Source: Aeromicrobium chenweiae (GTDB lineage: Bacteria; Actinomycetota; Actinomycetes; Propionibacteriales; Nocardioidaceae). From it: a stretch of 64,000 nt of DNA. Where the stretch lies: contig NZ_CP026952.1 in assembly GCF_003065605.1 (NCBI RefSeq), positions 1,054,001 through 1,118,000 of the forward strand. Direction: 5' to 3'. Shown one piece after another: positions 53,299 through 64,000 of the stretch. The notes under the pieces were generated by a model that ran no database searches, had not been told where the DNA came from, and was given only the letters and a program-made list of their open reading frames with translations. Position numbers and translations under genes: made by a program. The stretch's first letter is position 1, and each line of letters begins with the position of its first letter.

Positions 53299-54242
53299 CC
53301 GCTCACGAGCTCATCGCGATGGGGCGGGTCGGCGTCGACATCTACCCCGAGCAGGTCGGCGTGCACCTCGAGGACGTCACGTCGTTCGGCAAGTTCCTCG
53401 GCGGCAGCGCGACCAACGTCGCCGTCGCCGCCGCACGTCTCGGACACCGGTCCGCGGTCGTGACCCGCACCGGGGAGGACCCGTTCGGCCGCTTCATCCA
53501 CGCCGAGCTGGTCAAGTTCGGCGTCGACGACCAGTACGTCACGCCGGTCGCCGGGCTGCCCACACCGGTCGTGTTCTGCGAGATCTTCCCGCCGGACGAC
53601 TTCCCGCTGTACTTCTACCGCGAGCCGAAGGCCCCCGACCTGGAGATCTCCGTCGATGAGCTCGACTTCGACGCGATCCGTGCCGCTGACGTGTTCTGGG
53701 TGACCGGCACCGGGCTGTCGCAGGAGCCCAGCAGGGAGGCCACCCTCGCCGCGCTGGAGGCGCGCGGGAAGAATGGCATCACCGTGCTCGACCTCGACTA
53801 CCGCCCCATGTTCTGGGACTCCGCTGCCTCGGCCACCGCCCAGGTGCAGGCGGCGCTGCCGCACGTCACCGTGGCGGTCGGCAACAAGGAGGAGTGCGAG
53901 GTCGCCGTCGGCGAGACCGATCCGCAGGCCGCCGCGAAGGCCCTGCGGGCCACGGGCGTCGAGCTCGCGATCGTCAAGCAGGGGCCGGCCGGCGTGCTCG
54001 GGGTCCGCGGCGACGAGTCGGTCGTCGTCCCGCCCGTGGCGGTCGACGTGGTCAACGGCCTCGGCGCCGGCGACGCGTTCGGCGGCTCGCTCGTCCACGG
54101 GCTGCTCAGCGGCTGGGACCTCACCCGCACGCTCTCGTTCTCCAACGCCGCCGGCGCGTACGTCGCCGGTCAGCTGTCGTGCGCCGACGCGATGCCCACC
54201 GTCGACCAGGTCGAGCGCGTTCTCGCCCGAGGGAGGGTCTGA
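53295..54242 (+). CDS. iolC: 5-dehydro-2-deoxygluconokinase (PfkB family)
   Basis: 315 residues. PfkB signature 1 is FLGGSATNVAVAAARLG near 35-51 and signature 2 DVVNGLGAGDAFGGSLVHGLL near 250, with the catalytic Asp in GAGDAF. It phosphorylates 5-dehydro-2-deoxy-D-gluconate in inositol breakdown. GTG 53295 overlaps the previous stop by 4 bp (GTGA), and the stop overlaps the aldolase ATG. It lacks the C-terminal aldolase-like domain that some IolC proteins carry; the next gene supplies that activity separately. Confidence 0.9.
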   Translation: MTAHELIAMGRVGVDIYPEQVGVHLEDVTSFGKFLGGSATNVAVAAARLGHRSAVVTRTGEDPFGRFIHAELVKFGVDDQYVTPVAGLPTPVVFCEIFPPDDFPLYFYREPKAPDLEISVDELDFDAIRAADVFWVTGTGLSQEPSREATLAALEARGKNGITVLDLDYRPMFWDSAASATAQVQAALPHVTVAVGNKEECEVAVGETDPQAAAKALRATGVELAIVKQGPAGVLGVRGDESVVVPPVAVDVVNGLGAGDAFGGSLVHGLLSGWDLTRTLSFSNAAGAYVAGQLSCADAMPTVDQVERVLARGRV

Positions 54243-55135
54243 TGACCACCGTCACCGCCCAGGACATCGCCGGACTCGTCACGATCCGTGCCGAGCACCC
54301 CGAGCGCGTCGCCGAGCTCGCCGCCGCCCGCACGCAGCCCACTGGGCTCGTCGGCAGCACCGGCCGGCTCCTGCTGGTCGCGGCCGACCACCCGGCCCGC
54401 GGCGCGCTCCGCGCCGGCGACGACGCCCTTGCGATGGGCGACCGTCCCGAGCTCCTGAGCCGCATGGTCCGGGCCCTCGACCGCCCGGGCGTCGACGGCG
54501 TCCTCGGCACGGCCGACGTCATCGAGGACCTGCTGCTCCTGGGGGCCCTGGACGGCAAGGTCGTGATCGGCTCGATGAACCGCGGCGGCCTGGCCGGCAC
54601 GGCGTTCGAGATCGACGACCGCTTCACCGGGTACGACGCGGCGTCCATCGCCTCGGCGGGCTATCAGGGAGGCAAGATGCTGTTCCGCATCGACCCGAAC
54701 GACCCCGCGACCCCCGCGACCATGCAGGCGTGCGCGCAGGCGGTCGGCGAGCTCGCCGAGCACCGCGTCATGGCGATGGTCGAGCCGTTCATCTCCGGGC
54801 GCGACGCCTCCGGCCGCATGCGCAACGACCTGACGACCGAGGCGGTCATCCGTTCGGCGACCGTCGCTGCGGGTCTCGCGACCACCTCGGCGTACACCTG
54901 GCTCAAGCTCCCGGTCGTCGACGACATGGAGGCGGTGCTCGCCGCGTCCACCCTGCCCGTGGTCCTGCTGGGCGGGGAGGTCTCCAGCGACCAGGACGCC
55001 CAGTTCGCGACCTGGTCCAAGGCGCTCGCGAGCCCGGCCGTCCGCGGCATGGTCGTCGGCCGCTCCCTGCTGTTCCCGCCCGGAGGCAACATCGAGGAAG
55101 CCGTGGACGCGACCGTGGAGATGATGACCGCATGA
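54242..55135 (+). CDS. Class I aldolase, Cgl0158/DeoC-LacD type (IolJ role)
   Basis: 297 residues. LLVAADHPARGAL, GKVVIGSMNRGGLAG, MVEPFIS and the Lys in TSAYTWLKLPVV (probable Schiff-base Lys) fit the DeoC/LacD class I barrel. It probably splits 2-deoxy-5-keto-gluconate 6-phosphate to dihydroxyacetone phosphate and malonate semialdehyde, the step done by class II IolJ in Bacillus. Start and stop overlap neighbours (TGATG and ATGA). Non-orthologous replacement of IolJ is inferred from position and family. Confidence 0.8.
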   Translation: MTTVTAQDIAGLVTIRAEHPERVAELAAARTQPTGLVGSTGRLLLVAADHPARGALRAGDDALAMGDRPELLSRMVRALDRPGVDGVLGTADVIEDLLLLGALDGKVVIGSMNRGGLAGTAFEIDDRFTGYDAASIASAGYQGGKMLFRIDPNDPATPATMQACAQAVGELAEHRVMAMVEPFISGRDASGRMRNDLTTEAVIRSATVAAGLATTSAYTWLKLPVVDDMEAVLAASTLPVVLLGGEVSSDQDAQFATWSKALASPAVRGMVVGRSLLFPPGGNIEEAVDATVEMMTA

Positions 55136-55997
55136 ACCCGGTGCTGCGAGCGGGCGAGACGGCCTCCGGGCCGTACGCCCTCGAGATCACCCCGAAGTCC
55201 GCAGGCTGGGACCACAGCGGCCTACGGGTGCTGGTGCTGGCGCCCGGCCAGTCCGAGGAGCTGCTGACCGGCGACGCCGAGCACATGGTGCTCGCGCTCG
55301 ACGGATCGGCCGACGTGACGGTCGACGACGAGGCCTTCACCCTGCTGGGACGCACGAGCGTCTTCGCCGGCCCGAGCGACGTCGTGTACGCGCCGCGGGA
55401 CGCCCGGCTCACCGTCTCCAGCGTCGACGGCGGACGCTTCGCGCTGGCCTCGGCCCGCTGCCGCCAGCGCCTCGCGCCGGCGTACCTGCCGAAGGCCGAC
55501 GTGCCGGTCGAGATGCGCGGCGCCGGGCAGTCCAGCCGCCAGGTCAACAACTTCGGCGTCCCGGGCGTGCTCGAGGCCGACCGCCTCATCGCGTGCGAGG
55601 TGCTCACCCCCGGCGGCAACTGGTCGTCCTACCCGCCGCACAAGCACGACGAGGAGCGCGACGGCGAGACCCGGCTGGAGGAGATCTACTACTTCGAGGT
55701 GGCCGACGGACCGGCCGGTCCCGGCATCGGGTTCCAGCGCGTCTACGGCCACGAGAACGCCGACATCGACGTCTCCGCGGAGGTGCGCAGCGGCGACGCG
55801 GTGCTCATCCCGCACGGCTGGCACGGCCCGTCGATGGCCGCGCCCGGCTACGACCTGTACTACCTCAACGTCATGGCCGGTCCCGGCGAGGAACGTGCCT
55901 GGCTGATCTGCGACGACCCGGCGCACGCCTGGGTCCGTGACACCTGGGCCGACCAGTCCGTCGACCCGCGGCTCCCGTTCGGGAAGGAAGGGCACCG

Positions 55998-56001
<4 letters not shown>
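55132..56001 (+). CDS. iolB: 5-deoxy-glucuronate isomerase
   Basis: 289 residues, bicupin. NNFGVPGVLEADRLIACEV, SSYPPHKHDEERDGETRLEE (metal-binding His and Glu), YYFEV, PHGWHGPSMAAPGYDLYYLNVMAG (in part) are IolB hallmarks. It converts 5-deoxyglucuronate to 5-dehydro-2-deoxygluconate. ATG overlaps the aldolase stop (ATGA) and the stop overlaps iolD by 4 bp, so expression is coupled on both sides. Confidence 0.92.
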
Positions 56002-57919
<1,918 letters not shown>

Positions 57920-57923
<4 letters not shown>

Positions 57924-59416
57924 CGCAGTACAACCACTACATCGGTGGGCAGAGCTTCGAGGGGGAGAGCGACCGCTTCGGCGACGTGTACGACCCCGCC
58001 CGCGGCGTCGCGAAGTCGCAGGTGCGGCTCGCGACCGCGGGCGACGTCGACGCCGCCGTCCAGGTCGCCAGGACCGCGTTCGAGACGTGGAGCGAGACGT
58101 CCGTGACCGCTCGCTCGCGGGTCATGTTCGCGTTCCGCCAGCTCCTGGTCGAGCACGAGGACGAGCTCGCGGCGATCATCTCGTCCGAGCACGGCAAGAC
58201 GCTCGACGACGCGAAGGGCGAGGTCGTCCGTGGCCGAGAGGTCGTGGAGTTCGCGTGCGGCATCCCGCAGCTGCTCAAGGGCGACTACAGCGACCAGGTC
58301 TCCGGCAACATCGACTCGCACACCTTCCGGCAGCCGATCGGCGTCGTCGCGGGCATCACGCCGTTCAACTTCCCGATCATGGTGCCGCTGTGGATGCACC
58401 CGGTCGCGATCGCGACCGGCAACACGTTCATCCTCAAGCCGTCCGAGCGCGTGCCCGGCGCGTCCGACCTGGTCGCCCGCCTCTACACCGAGGCCGGGCT
58501 GCCCGACGGCGTGTTCAACGTCGTGCACGGTGACAAGGTCGCGGTCGACGCGATCCTCGAGCACCCGGAGATCGCGGGCGTCTCGTTCGTCGGCTCCACG
58601 CCGATCGCCCGGTACGTCCACGAGAACGCCTCGCGCACCGGCAAGCGGGTCCAGGCCCTCGGCGGCGCGAAGAACCACGCCGTCGTGATGCCCGACGCCG
58701 ATCTCGACTTCGCCGCGGACCACATCGTCGCGGCCGGCTACGGCTCGGCCGGCCAGCGGTGCATGGCGATCTCCGCCGTCGTCGCGGTCGGCCCGGTGGC
58801 CGATGCGCTGGTCGACAAGATCCGCGAGCGCAGCCTCGACCTGAAGGTGTCGGTCGGCACCGACCCGGACGCCGAGATGGGGCCCGTCGTGACGGCGGCC
58901 TCCCGCGACCGGATCGTGGACTACATCGGCCAGGGCGAGGCGGACGGCGCGACGGTCGTCGTCGACGGCCGCGACCTGGTGGTCGACGAGTTCGAGGAGG
59001 GCTTCTTCGTGGGCCCCTCGCTGCTCGACGGTGTCACCACCGACATGTCGGTCTACACCGACGAGATCTTCGGACCTGTGCTCACCGTGCTCAGGGTTCC
59101 GACGCTGGATGCCGCGCTCGAGCTCATCAACTCGAACCCGTACGGCAACGGCACGGCAGTGTTCACTTCCTCGGGTGAGGTGGCACGAACCTTCCAGCGG
59201 AAGGTCCATGTGGGCATGATCGGCATCAACGTGCCGGTCCCGGTCCCCATGGCCTTCCACTCCTTCGGAGGATGGAAGGACTCACTCTTCGGGGACCACC
59301 ACATCCACGGTCCCGAAGGTGTGAGGTTCTATACACAGGCGAAGGTGGTCACCACCAGGTGGCCGCACGTCAGTGAGGAATCGCTCGCCCAGCTGAACTT
59401 CCCGACGGCTCAATGA
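57920..59416 (+). CDS. iolA: CoA-acylating methylmalonate-semialdehyde dehydrogenase
   Basis: 498 residues. ITPFNFPIMVPLWMHPVAIA, GSTPIARYVHENA, GGAKNHAVVMPDADLD, the nucleophile Cys in GSAGQRCMAIS and the specific C-terminal MIGINVPVPVPMAFHSFGGWK (in part) identify MmsA/IolA. It converts malonate semialdehyde (or methylmalonate semialdehyde) to acetyl-CoA (or propionyl-CoA). The last ~300 bp from 59110 have fewer G/C third positions than the rest of the gene (for example ATGGCCTTCCACTCC). It overlaps iolD by 4 bp. Confidence 0.94.
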
Positions 59417-59451
59417 CGCCGGGTCTCATGGAGAAGAGAAGGAACACACCG

Positions 59452-60435
59452 ATGAAGACAGTGACATCGAAGAAGAGGGTGCTGAAGCTCGCCGGCGCCC
59501 TCGTGGTCGTCGGATCGCTGCTCGCAGCCTGCAGCGGCACCGGCAAGGACGATGACGCGACCAAGGACAACGCCAAGGACCTGAAGTACGCCGTGATCAC
59601 GCACAGCGGACCGGGAGACGCGTTCTGGGACCGGGTGAAGTCAGGCGCCGAGAAGGCGGGCGACGACTACGGCGTCGCGATCAAGTACAGCGCCGACCCC
59701 GATCCGGCGCAGCAGTCGCAGCTCATCGACAGCGCGGTCGCCGACAAGTACGACGGCATCGTCGTGTCGATGGCCAACCCGGACGGACTCGAGGAGGCCA
59801 TCAAGAAGGCCGTCGCCGCGGGTGTCCCGGTCGTCACGATCAACTCCGGTGTCGACCGCTTCAAGGAGTTCGGCGCGATCACCCACATCGGCCAGACCGA
59901 GACCATCGCCGGCGAGGCCGTGGGCGAGCGCCTCAAGGCCGACGGTGCCAAGAACGCCATCTGCGTCATCCAGGAGGCCGGCAACGTCGGTCTGGAGGAG
60001 CGCTGCAAGGCGGTCGCCGAGACGTTCGGCGGCAAGATCTCCAACCTGCAGGTCGACGGCACCGACGACAGCGCCGTCCAGGCGACGATCACCTCGAAGC
60101 TGCAGACGGACAAGAGCATCGACACCGTCCTGACGCTGGGTGGCCAGTACGCGATCGACGCGGTCGGTTCGATCGAGGAGTCGGGCAGCTCGGCGAAGGT
60201 CGCCACCTTCGACCTGTCCGAGGACGTCATCAAGAACATCCAGGACGGCAAGATCGAGTTCGCCGTCGACCAGCAGCCGTACGTCCAGGGCTTCCTGGGT
60301 GTCACGACGCTGTACCTGAAGGACATCAACGGCAACGACGTCGGCGGCGGCCAGCCGGTCAACTCCGGCCCCGCCTTCATCACGAAGGAAAACGCCGACG
60401 CGGTCCTGAAGTTCGCCGCGAACGGAACCCGCTGA
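59452..60435 (+). CDS. Sugar ABC transporter substrate-binding lipoprotein
   Basis: 327 residues. The lipobox LLAAC gives lipidated Cys27 after a basic, hydrophobic leader. The mature part is a type I periplasmic-binding fold of the ribose/inositol class (VITHSGPGDAFWDRVKSGAE, VVSMANPDGLEEAIKKAV, DQQPYVQGFLGVTTLYL). It captures the sugar, here probably myo-inositol, outside the membrane. ATG 59452 follows AGAAGGA; the ATG at 59413 overlapping the iolA stop would add a leader before the signal. A strong hairpin follows the stop. Confidence 0.9.
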   Translation: MKTVTSKKRVLKLAGALVVVGSLLAACSGTGKDDDATKDNAKDLKYAVITHSGPGDAFWDRVKSGAEKAGDDYGVAIKYSADPDPAQQSQLIDSAVADKYDGIVVSMANPDGLEEAIKKAVAAGVPVVTINSGVDRFKEFGAITHIGQTETIAGEAVGERLKADGAKNAICVIQEAGNVGLEERCKAVAETFGGKISNLQVDGTDDSAVQATITSKLQTDKSIDTVLTLGGQYAIDAVGSIEESGSSAKVATFDLSEDVIKNIQDGKIEFAVDQQPYVQGFLGVTTLYLKDINGNDVGGGQPVNSGPAFITKENADAVLKFAANGTR

Positions 60436-60442
60436 CCTGACC

Positions 60443-60473
60443 CCTGGGGCCCGGCGCGTCCGGGCCCCAAGGG
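60443..60473 (+). terminator. Intra-operon hairpin between binding protein and permease
   Basis: TGGGGCCCGG and its exact complement with a CGCGT loop, 10-bp stem extended by partial pairing of outer C and G. It lies 8 bp after the stop and has no T-run. It probably protects the upstream mRNA and so raises binding protein over permease. Confidence 0.62.
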
Positions 60474-60502
60474 CCAGGCGGTCCAGGAAATTGGAGCAGA
60501 TC

Positions 60503-61549
60503 ATGGCGACAGCCACCGCGGTCGACGAGCGCATCGCACGCACCTCGACCCTCACGAAACTCATGAAACGTCCGGAGATCGGCGCCCTCGCTGCGGCCAT
60601 CGTCATCTTCGCGTTCTTCGCCGTCACGACCGACACGTTCGCCCGGTCCCAGGGAGCTGCGACCTGGCTCTCGGGCGCCTCGACGATCGGCATCATGGCG
60701 GTCGCCGTGGCCCTGCTGATGATCGGCGGCGAGTTCGACCTCTCCGCCGGCGCGATCACGGGCACGACCGGACTGGTCGTCGGCATCCTGACGACGGAGT
60801 ACGGGCTGAACGTCTGGGCCGCGATCTTCGTCTCGCTCGCGATCGCCCTGCTGATCGGCATGGTCAACGGCATCCTGGTCATGCGCACCGGGCTGCCCAG
60901 CTTCATCGTCACGCTGGGGACGTTCTTCGTGCTCCAGGGGGTCAACCTCGCCGGCACGAAGGCCTTGATCGGCCAGGTCGCGATCCAGGGGCTCAGCAAC
61001 GTGCCGTTCTACGACCAGGCCAAGGCCATCTTCGGCGACGCGATCGACATCAACGGCTCGGCCGCCGGCGGACAGCTGCGGATCTCGGTGTTCTGGTGGA
61101 TCGGCGTCACCGCGCTGGCCACCTGGGTCCTGCTGCGCACGCGCGTCGGCAACTGGATCTTCGCCGTCGGTGGCGCCCAGACCTCGGCACGTCAGGTCGG
61201 CGTCCCGGTCTTCAAGACCAAGGTCGGCCTCTTCATGACGACCGCGGGCGCCGGCTGGCTGGTCGGCATGCTCCTGGTCTTCCGCACCTCGACGGTCCAG
61301 GCCGGCACGGGTGTCGGTCAGGAGTTCATCTACATCATCTGCGCCGTCGTCGGCGGCTGCCTCATGACCGGCGGTTACGGCTCGGCGATCGGTGCCGCGT
61401 TCGGCGCCCTGATCTACAGCATGGTCAACTCGGGCATCGTCTACAGCGGCTGGGAGAACGACTGGCTGTTCACCTTCCTCGGCGTGATGCTGCTGGTGGC
61501 GGTGCTCCTCAACGAATGGGTTCGCAAGCGAGCGGAGTTGGCACGATGA
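60503..61549 (+). CDS. Sugar ABC transporter permease (RbsC/FrcC family)
   Basis: 348 residues with eight or more hydrophobic segments; the family loop [20 protein letters not shown] lies near 75-95, [22 protein letters not shown] near 125 and [16 protein letters not shown] near 226. It forms the membrane channel for the binding protein and the ATPase that follow. ATG 60503 is 6 nt after GGAG; the TTG at 60491 is unlikely. The stop overlaps the ATPase start by 4 bp. Confidence 0.9.
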   Translation: MATATAVDERIARTSTLTKLMKRPEIGALAAAIVIFAFFAVTTDTFARSQGAATWLSGASTIGIMAVAVALLMIGGEFDLSAGAITGTTGLVVGILTTEYGLNVWAAIFVSLAIALLIGMVNGILVMRTGLPSFIVTLGTFFVLQGVNLAGTKALIGQVAIQGLSNVPFYDQAKAIFGDAIDINGSAAGGQLRISVFWWIGVTALATWVLLRTRVGNWIFAVGGAQTSARQVGVPVFKTKVGLFMTTAGAGWLVGMLLVFRTSTVQAGTGVGQEFIYIICAVVGGCLMTGGYGSAIGAAFGALIYSMVNSGIVYSGWENDWLFTFLGVMLLVAVLLNEWVRKRAELAR

Positions 61550-62424
61550 GCAGGAAGACAGCAACCAAGCCCGTCACGACGGCGGCCGTGCCGGCGGCGC
61601 CCGGGACCGTCGTGATCGAGGTCAAGGACATCGGCAAGCGCTACGGCAACATCATCGCGCTCAGCGACGTCTCGACGTCGGTCCGTGCAGGGGAGGTGAC
61701 GTGCGTCCTGGGCGACAACGGCGCGGGCAAGTCCACGTTCATCAAGATCCTCGCGGGGGCGCACGAGCACACCGACGGCGAGCTCCTGATCGACGGGGAG
61801 CCGACGACGCTGTCCAGCCCCCGGGCGGCGCTCGAGCTCGGGATCGCGACGGTCTACCAGGACCTCGCGGTGGTCCCGCTCATGCCGGTGTGGCGGAACT
61901 TCTTCCTCGGCAGCGAGATCACCAAGGGCGCCGGCCCGTTCCGCAAGCTCGACGTGGACGAGATGAAGCGGATCTCCAAGTCCGAGCTCGCGGCCATGGG
62001 CATCGACCTGCGGGACGTCGACCAGCCGATCGGCACGCTGTCCGGCGGTGAGCGCCAGTGCGTCGCGATCGCCCGTGCGGTGTACTTCGGTGCCCGGGTG
62101 CTGATCCTGGACGAGCCGACCGCCGCCCTCGGCGTGAAGCAGTCCGGCGTGGTGCTGCGCTACATCGCCAAGGCGCGCGATCGCGGCCTGGGCGTCGTGT
62201 TCATCACGCACAACCCGCACCACGCCTACCCGGTCGGTGACCGCTTCATGCTGCTGCGCCGCGGCAAGAGCATGGGCGACTTCCCGAAGTCGGAGATGAC
62301 GCTCGACGAGCTGACGTCGATGATGGCCGGCGGTGCCGAGCTGGAGTCGCTCGCGCACGAGCTGGAGTCGACGCTCGGTGCCGACTCGCCGCTCGCGCAG
62401 GAGATGAAGGCGGAGGTCCAGTGA
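61546..62424 (+). CDS. Sugar ABC transporter ATP-binding protein, single cassette
   Basis: 292 residues with one cassette: Walker [10 protein letters not shown], signature [14 protein letters not shown], Walker [12 protein letters not shown] and the switch THNPHH. Fused RbsA/XylG proteins carry two cassettes; this single form must act as a homodimer, as in fructose-type importers. An Ala/Pro/Thr-rich stretch (residues 3-22) precedes the cassette. ATG overlaps the permease stop (ATGA) and the stop overlaps the next gene by 4 bp. Confidence 0.9.
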   Translation: MSRKTATKPVTTAAVPAAPGTVVIEVKDIGKRYGNIIALSDVSTSVRAGEVTCVLGDNGAGKSTFIKILAGAHEHTDGELLIDGEPTTLSSPRAALELGIATVYQDLAVVPLMPVWRNFFLGSEITKGAGPFRKLDVDEMKRISKSELAAMGIDLRDVDQPIGTLSGGERQCVAIARAVYFGARVLILDEPTAALGVKQSGVVLRYIAKARDRGLGVVFITHNPHHAYPVGDRFMLLRRGKSMGDFPKSEMTLDELTSMMAGGAELESLAHELESTLGADSPLAQEMKAEVQ

Positions 62425-63572
62425 CGCGTGACCTTCGCGTCGGCGTCGTCGGATTCGGGTGGATGGGCCAGGTGCACGCCCGTGCCCTGTCCCGTCTGCT
62501 CCAGCACTACCCCGACGCGCCCCTGCGACCGCGCCTCGTGGCGGTCGCGGACAACGCACCGGACGACCGCACCCAGCGCGCCGCCGCGGCGTACGGCTTC
62601 GAGCACCTGCTGACCGACTGGCGTGAGCTGGTCGCGCACGACGAGGTCGACCTGGTCTGCGTGACCGGTCCGAACTTCATCCACCGCGACGTCGCGGTCG
62701 CGGCGGCGCAGGCCGGCAAGCACCTGTGGGTCGAGAAGCCTGCCGGCCGCAGCTCGGCCGAGACCGCCGAGATCGTCGCGGCGGTCGAGGCTGCCGGCGT
62801 GCAGGCGGCGACCGGCTTCAACTACCGCAACGTGCCCGCCGTCGAGCGGGCCCGCGAGATCGTGGCATCCGGCCGCATCGGGACGGTGGAGCACACGACG
62901 GTGCGCTTCCTCGCCGACTACTCGGCCGATCCGGACGCCGCCCTGTCGTGGCGCTTCCAGAACGAGTTCTCCGGCACCGGGGTGCTCGGCGACCTGGTCA
63001 GCCACGCGGCCGACCTCGTGCAGCACGTGGTCGCGCCGATCGCGGAGCTCGTGGTCGACCGTGCGACGTTCATCCCGCAGCGGCGCGCGGCCGTCGCGGG
63101 TGCGATGCACTACGAGAAGGGCGCCGGCGAGCTCGGCGACGTCGAGAACGAGGACTACGTCAACGCGCTGCTGCGCCTCGCCGACGGGTCGCGCGGGATC
63201 CTGGAGTCCAGCCGCACCGCGGTGGGGGAGCAGAACACGTACGGCTTCGAGGTGCACGGCACGCGGGGCGCGGTCGCGTGGGACTTCCGCCGCATGAACG
63301 AGCTGCGCGTCTGCGCCGACCAGGACTACCTGAACGGCTTCTACGCCACCGAGTACGCCGGCCCGGGCGACGGCGAGCTCAGCGCGTTCCAGCCCGGCAC
63401 CAACAACCCGATCGGGTTCGACGACCTCAAGGTCGTGGAGGCCCGGCGTCTCGTGGAGTCGATCGCCACGGGCAAGCCGGTCGGCGCGACGATCCACGAC
63501 GCCCTGGCGGCGGCGAAGGTCGTCGATGCCATGATCCTGTCCTCCGACGAAAGAAAGTGGGTGACGCTGTGA
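62421..63572 (+). CDS. Gfo/Idh/MocA oxidoreductase (inositol dehydrogenase-like)
   Basis: 383 residues. [17 protein letters not shown] is the NAD(P) motif, [12 protein letters not shown] carries the EKP catalytic Lys, and [12 protein letters not shown] the region of the His. It resembles scyllo- or myo-inositol dehydrogenases, supplying 2-keto-inositol for the operon. GTG 62421 overlaps the ATPase gene. The last codons and stop have been duplicated by an 86-bp insertion; endings are KWVTL here and WVSL in the copy. Confidence 0.87.
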   Translation: MTRDLRVGVVGFGWMGQVHARALSRLLQHYPDAPLRPRLVAVADNAPDDRTQRAAAAYGFEHLLTDWRELVAHDEVDLVCVTGPNFIHRDVAVAAAQAGKHLWVEKPAGRSSAETAEIVAAVEAAGVQAATGFNYRNVPAVERAREIVASGRIGTVEHTTVRFLADYSADPDAALSWRFQNEFSGTGVLGDLVSHAADLVQHVVAPIAELVVDRATFIPQRRAAVAGAMHYEKGAGELGDVENEDYVNALLRLADGSRGILESSRTAVGEQNTYGFEVHGTRGAVAWDFRRMNELRVCADQDYLNGFYATEYAGPGDGELSAFQPGTNNPIGFDDLKVVEARRLVESIATGKPVGATIHDALAAAKVVDAMILSSDERKWVTL

Positions 63573-63642
63573 GCGAGCGCCAGCGAGCGAACCATGGCGG
63601 CGTTGTCACAGCGGCGCCCTCGTACGGTTGCTTCTTCTTGAC
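63557..63642 (+). mobile_element. 86-bp insertion at the stop/start junction of two dehydrogenase genes
   Basis: An 18-bp sequence, GTGGGTGACGCTGTGAGC, occurs at 63557-63574 and again (one change, A to T) at 63643-63660. It includes the last codons and stop of the upstream gene and the GTG start of the next gene. Between them lies TGAGCGAGCGCCAGCGAGCG, ACCATGGCGGCG and GC-rich sequence. A second, shorter case is at glbO (29951-30012). The open frame through the element (63569-63658) is probably incidental. Confidence 0.55.
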
Positions 63643-63654
63643 GTGGGTGTCGCT

Positions 63655-64000
63655 GTGAGCTTGCGCGTGGGTGTCATCGGTGCGGGTGCGATGGGCGCCG
63701 ACCACATCAGGACCATCGCCTCGAGCGTGCCGTCCGCGCGGGTCTCGGCGGTCTACGACTTCAACCGCGACACCGCGTACGCGGCCGCCGCGCCGGTCGG
63801 CGCGGACGTGGTCGGATCGGCCGAGGAGCTGATCGAGTCGTCCGGCGTCGACGCGGTCATCATCGCCTCACCGGACCGCACGCACGCCGAGCTGGTCCGG
63901 ATCTGCCTCGCCGCCGGCAAGCAGGTGCTGTGCGAGAAGCCGCTGGCCGTGACGGCCGACGAGGCGTACGGCCTCGTCGAGGCCGAGGCCGCCGGTGGGC
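63655..64000 (+). CDS. Gfo/Idh/MocA oxidoreductase, 3'-truncated by window edge
   Basis: 115 residues visible. VGVIGAGAMGADHIRTIAS is the nucleotide-binding start and CEKPLAVTADEA carries the EKP motif, with DRTHAELVRICLAAGKQVL before it. Probably myo-inositol 2-dehydrogenase (IolG-like), working with the preceding paralogue. GTG 63655 overlaps the duplicated stop (GTGA) created by the 86-bp insertion. The C-terminal domain is outside the window, so substrate assignment is by context only. Confidence 0.82.
   Translation, partial: MSLRVGVIGAGAMGADHIRTIASSVPSARVSAVYDFNRDTAYAAAAPVGADVVGSAEELIESSGVDAVIIASPDRTHAELVRICLAAGKQVLCEKPLAVTADEAYGLVEAEAAGG

Noticed and set aside
59110-59416. Possible recombination junction in iolA because of a local drop in G/C third positions
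   Set aside because: The protein is continuous and family-typical through the C-terminus, and the stretch is too short to judge by eye.
63569-63658. Small gene between the two dehydrogenases
   Set aside because: The 29-codon frame lies wholly in the 86-bp insertion; its ends are the duplicated stop/start junctions, so it is a by-product of the insertion.

Overview
The window is about 70% G+C and densely coded on both strands. It looks like a chromosomal segment of a mycothiol-type actinobacterium, most plausibly Propionibacteriales (Nocardioides/Aeromicrobium-like). The evidence is a single-chain bacterial type I fatty acid synthase with its own acpS, glucosyl-3-phosphoglycerate synthase beside a FolP2-type paralogue, a homologue of the mycothiol-linked Rv2466c protein, group II truncated haemoglobin, and many start codons preceded at 5-7 nt by a -10-like hexamer (leaderless genes). 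Genus is inference. No rRNA, transposase, integrase, phage gene or CRISPR array was seen.

Layout. 1-3077: two coupled dynamin-like GTPases (first one cut by the window edge). 3.1-6.4 kb: ettA, a DUF559 nuclease-fold gene between two 68-bp repeats, and a MarR regulator divergent from a YceI protein. 7-11 kb: TetR regulator divergent from an LCAD-like dehydrogenase/thiolase/SDR operon. 11-20.5 kb: the 3002-residue fas gene and acpS. 20.5-24.6 kb: ROK repressor divergent from a secreted GH3 glycosidase. 24.6-29.9 kb: fabG-like SDR/phosphotransferase/TetR operon, divergent from a carboxyltransferase, a 75-aa biotin carrier and a thioesterase. 29.9-35.3 kb: glbO-mscS, acyl-CoA dehydrogenase-SDR, TetR-nitronate monooxygenase. 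35.3-39.6 kb: pepN-folP2-gpgS. 39.7-46.5 kb: YbdK ligase, Rv2466c-like protein, esterase, TagF-like transferase, rpiB, nei, PP2C. 46.5-51.4 kb: tRNA-Gly, P-loop kinase, tRNA-Pro, tig, lipase, two SRPBCC proteins. 51.5-64 kb: GntR regulator and a full myo-inositol catabolism and ABC uptake operon, running off the right edge.

How it works together. The left half is a lipid-metabolism district. The fas and carboxyltransferase genes share a paired TGAGG-N4-CCTCA operator. Two beta-oxidation-type operons 19 kb apart share the palindrome CTAAGCAAGCGCTTAG, the likely site of the TetR at 7.0 kb. The right half keeps housekeeping order known from M. tuberculosis (ettA, thioesterase, glbO, pepN, Rv2466c, rpiB, nei, tig), with the lipid genes sitting inside it. 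The inositol operon takes inositol to acetyl-CoA and malonate semialdehyde products under a HutC-type GntR repressor.

The least explained signals are non-coding. Two unrelated loci carry head-to-head arrays of exactly 21-bp units. Two families of palindromic repeats (68 and 61 bp) sit at or near stop codons. Two small insertions duplicate the last codons and stop of a gene.
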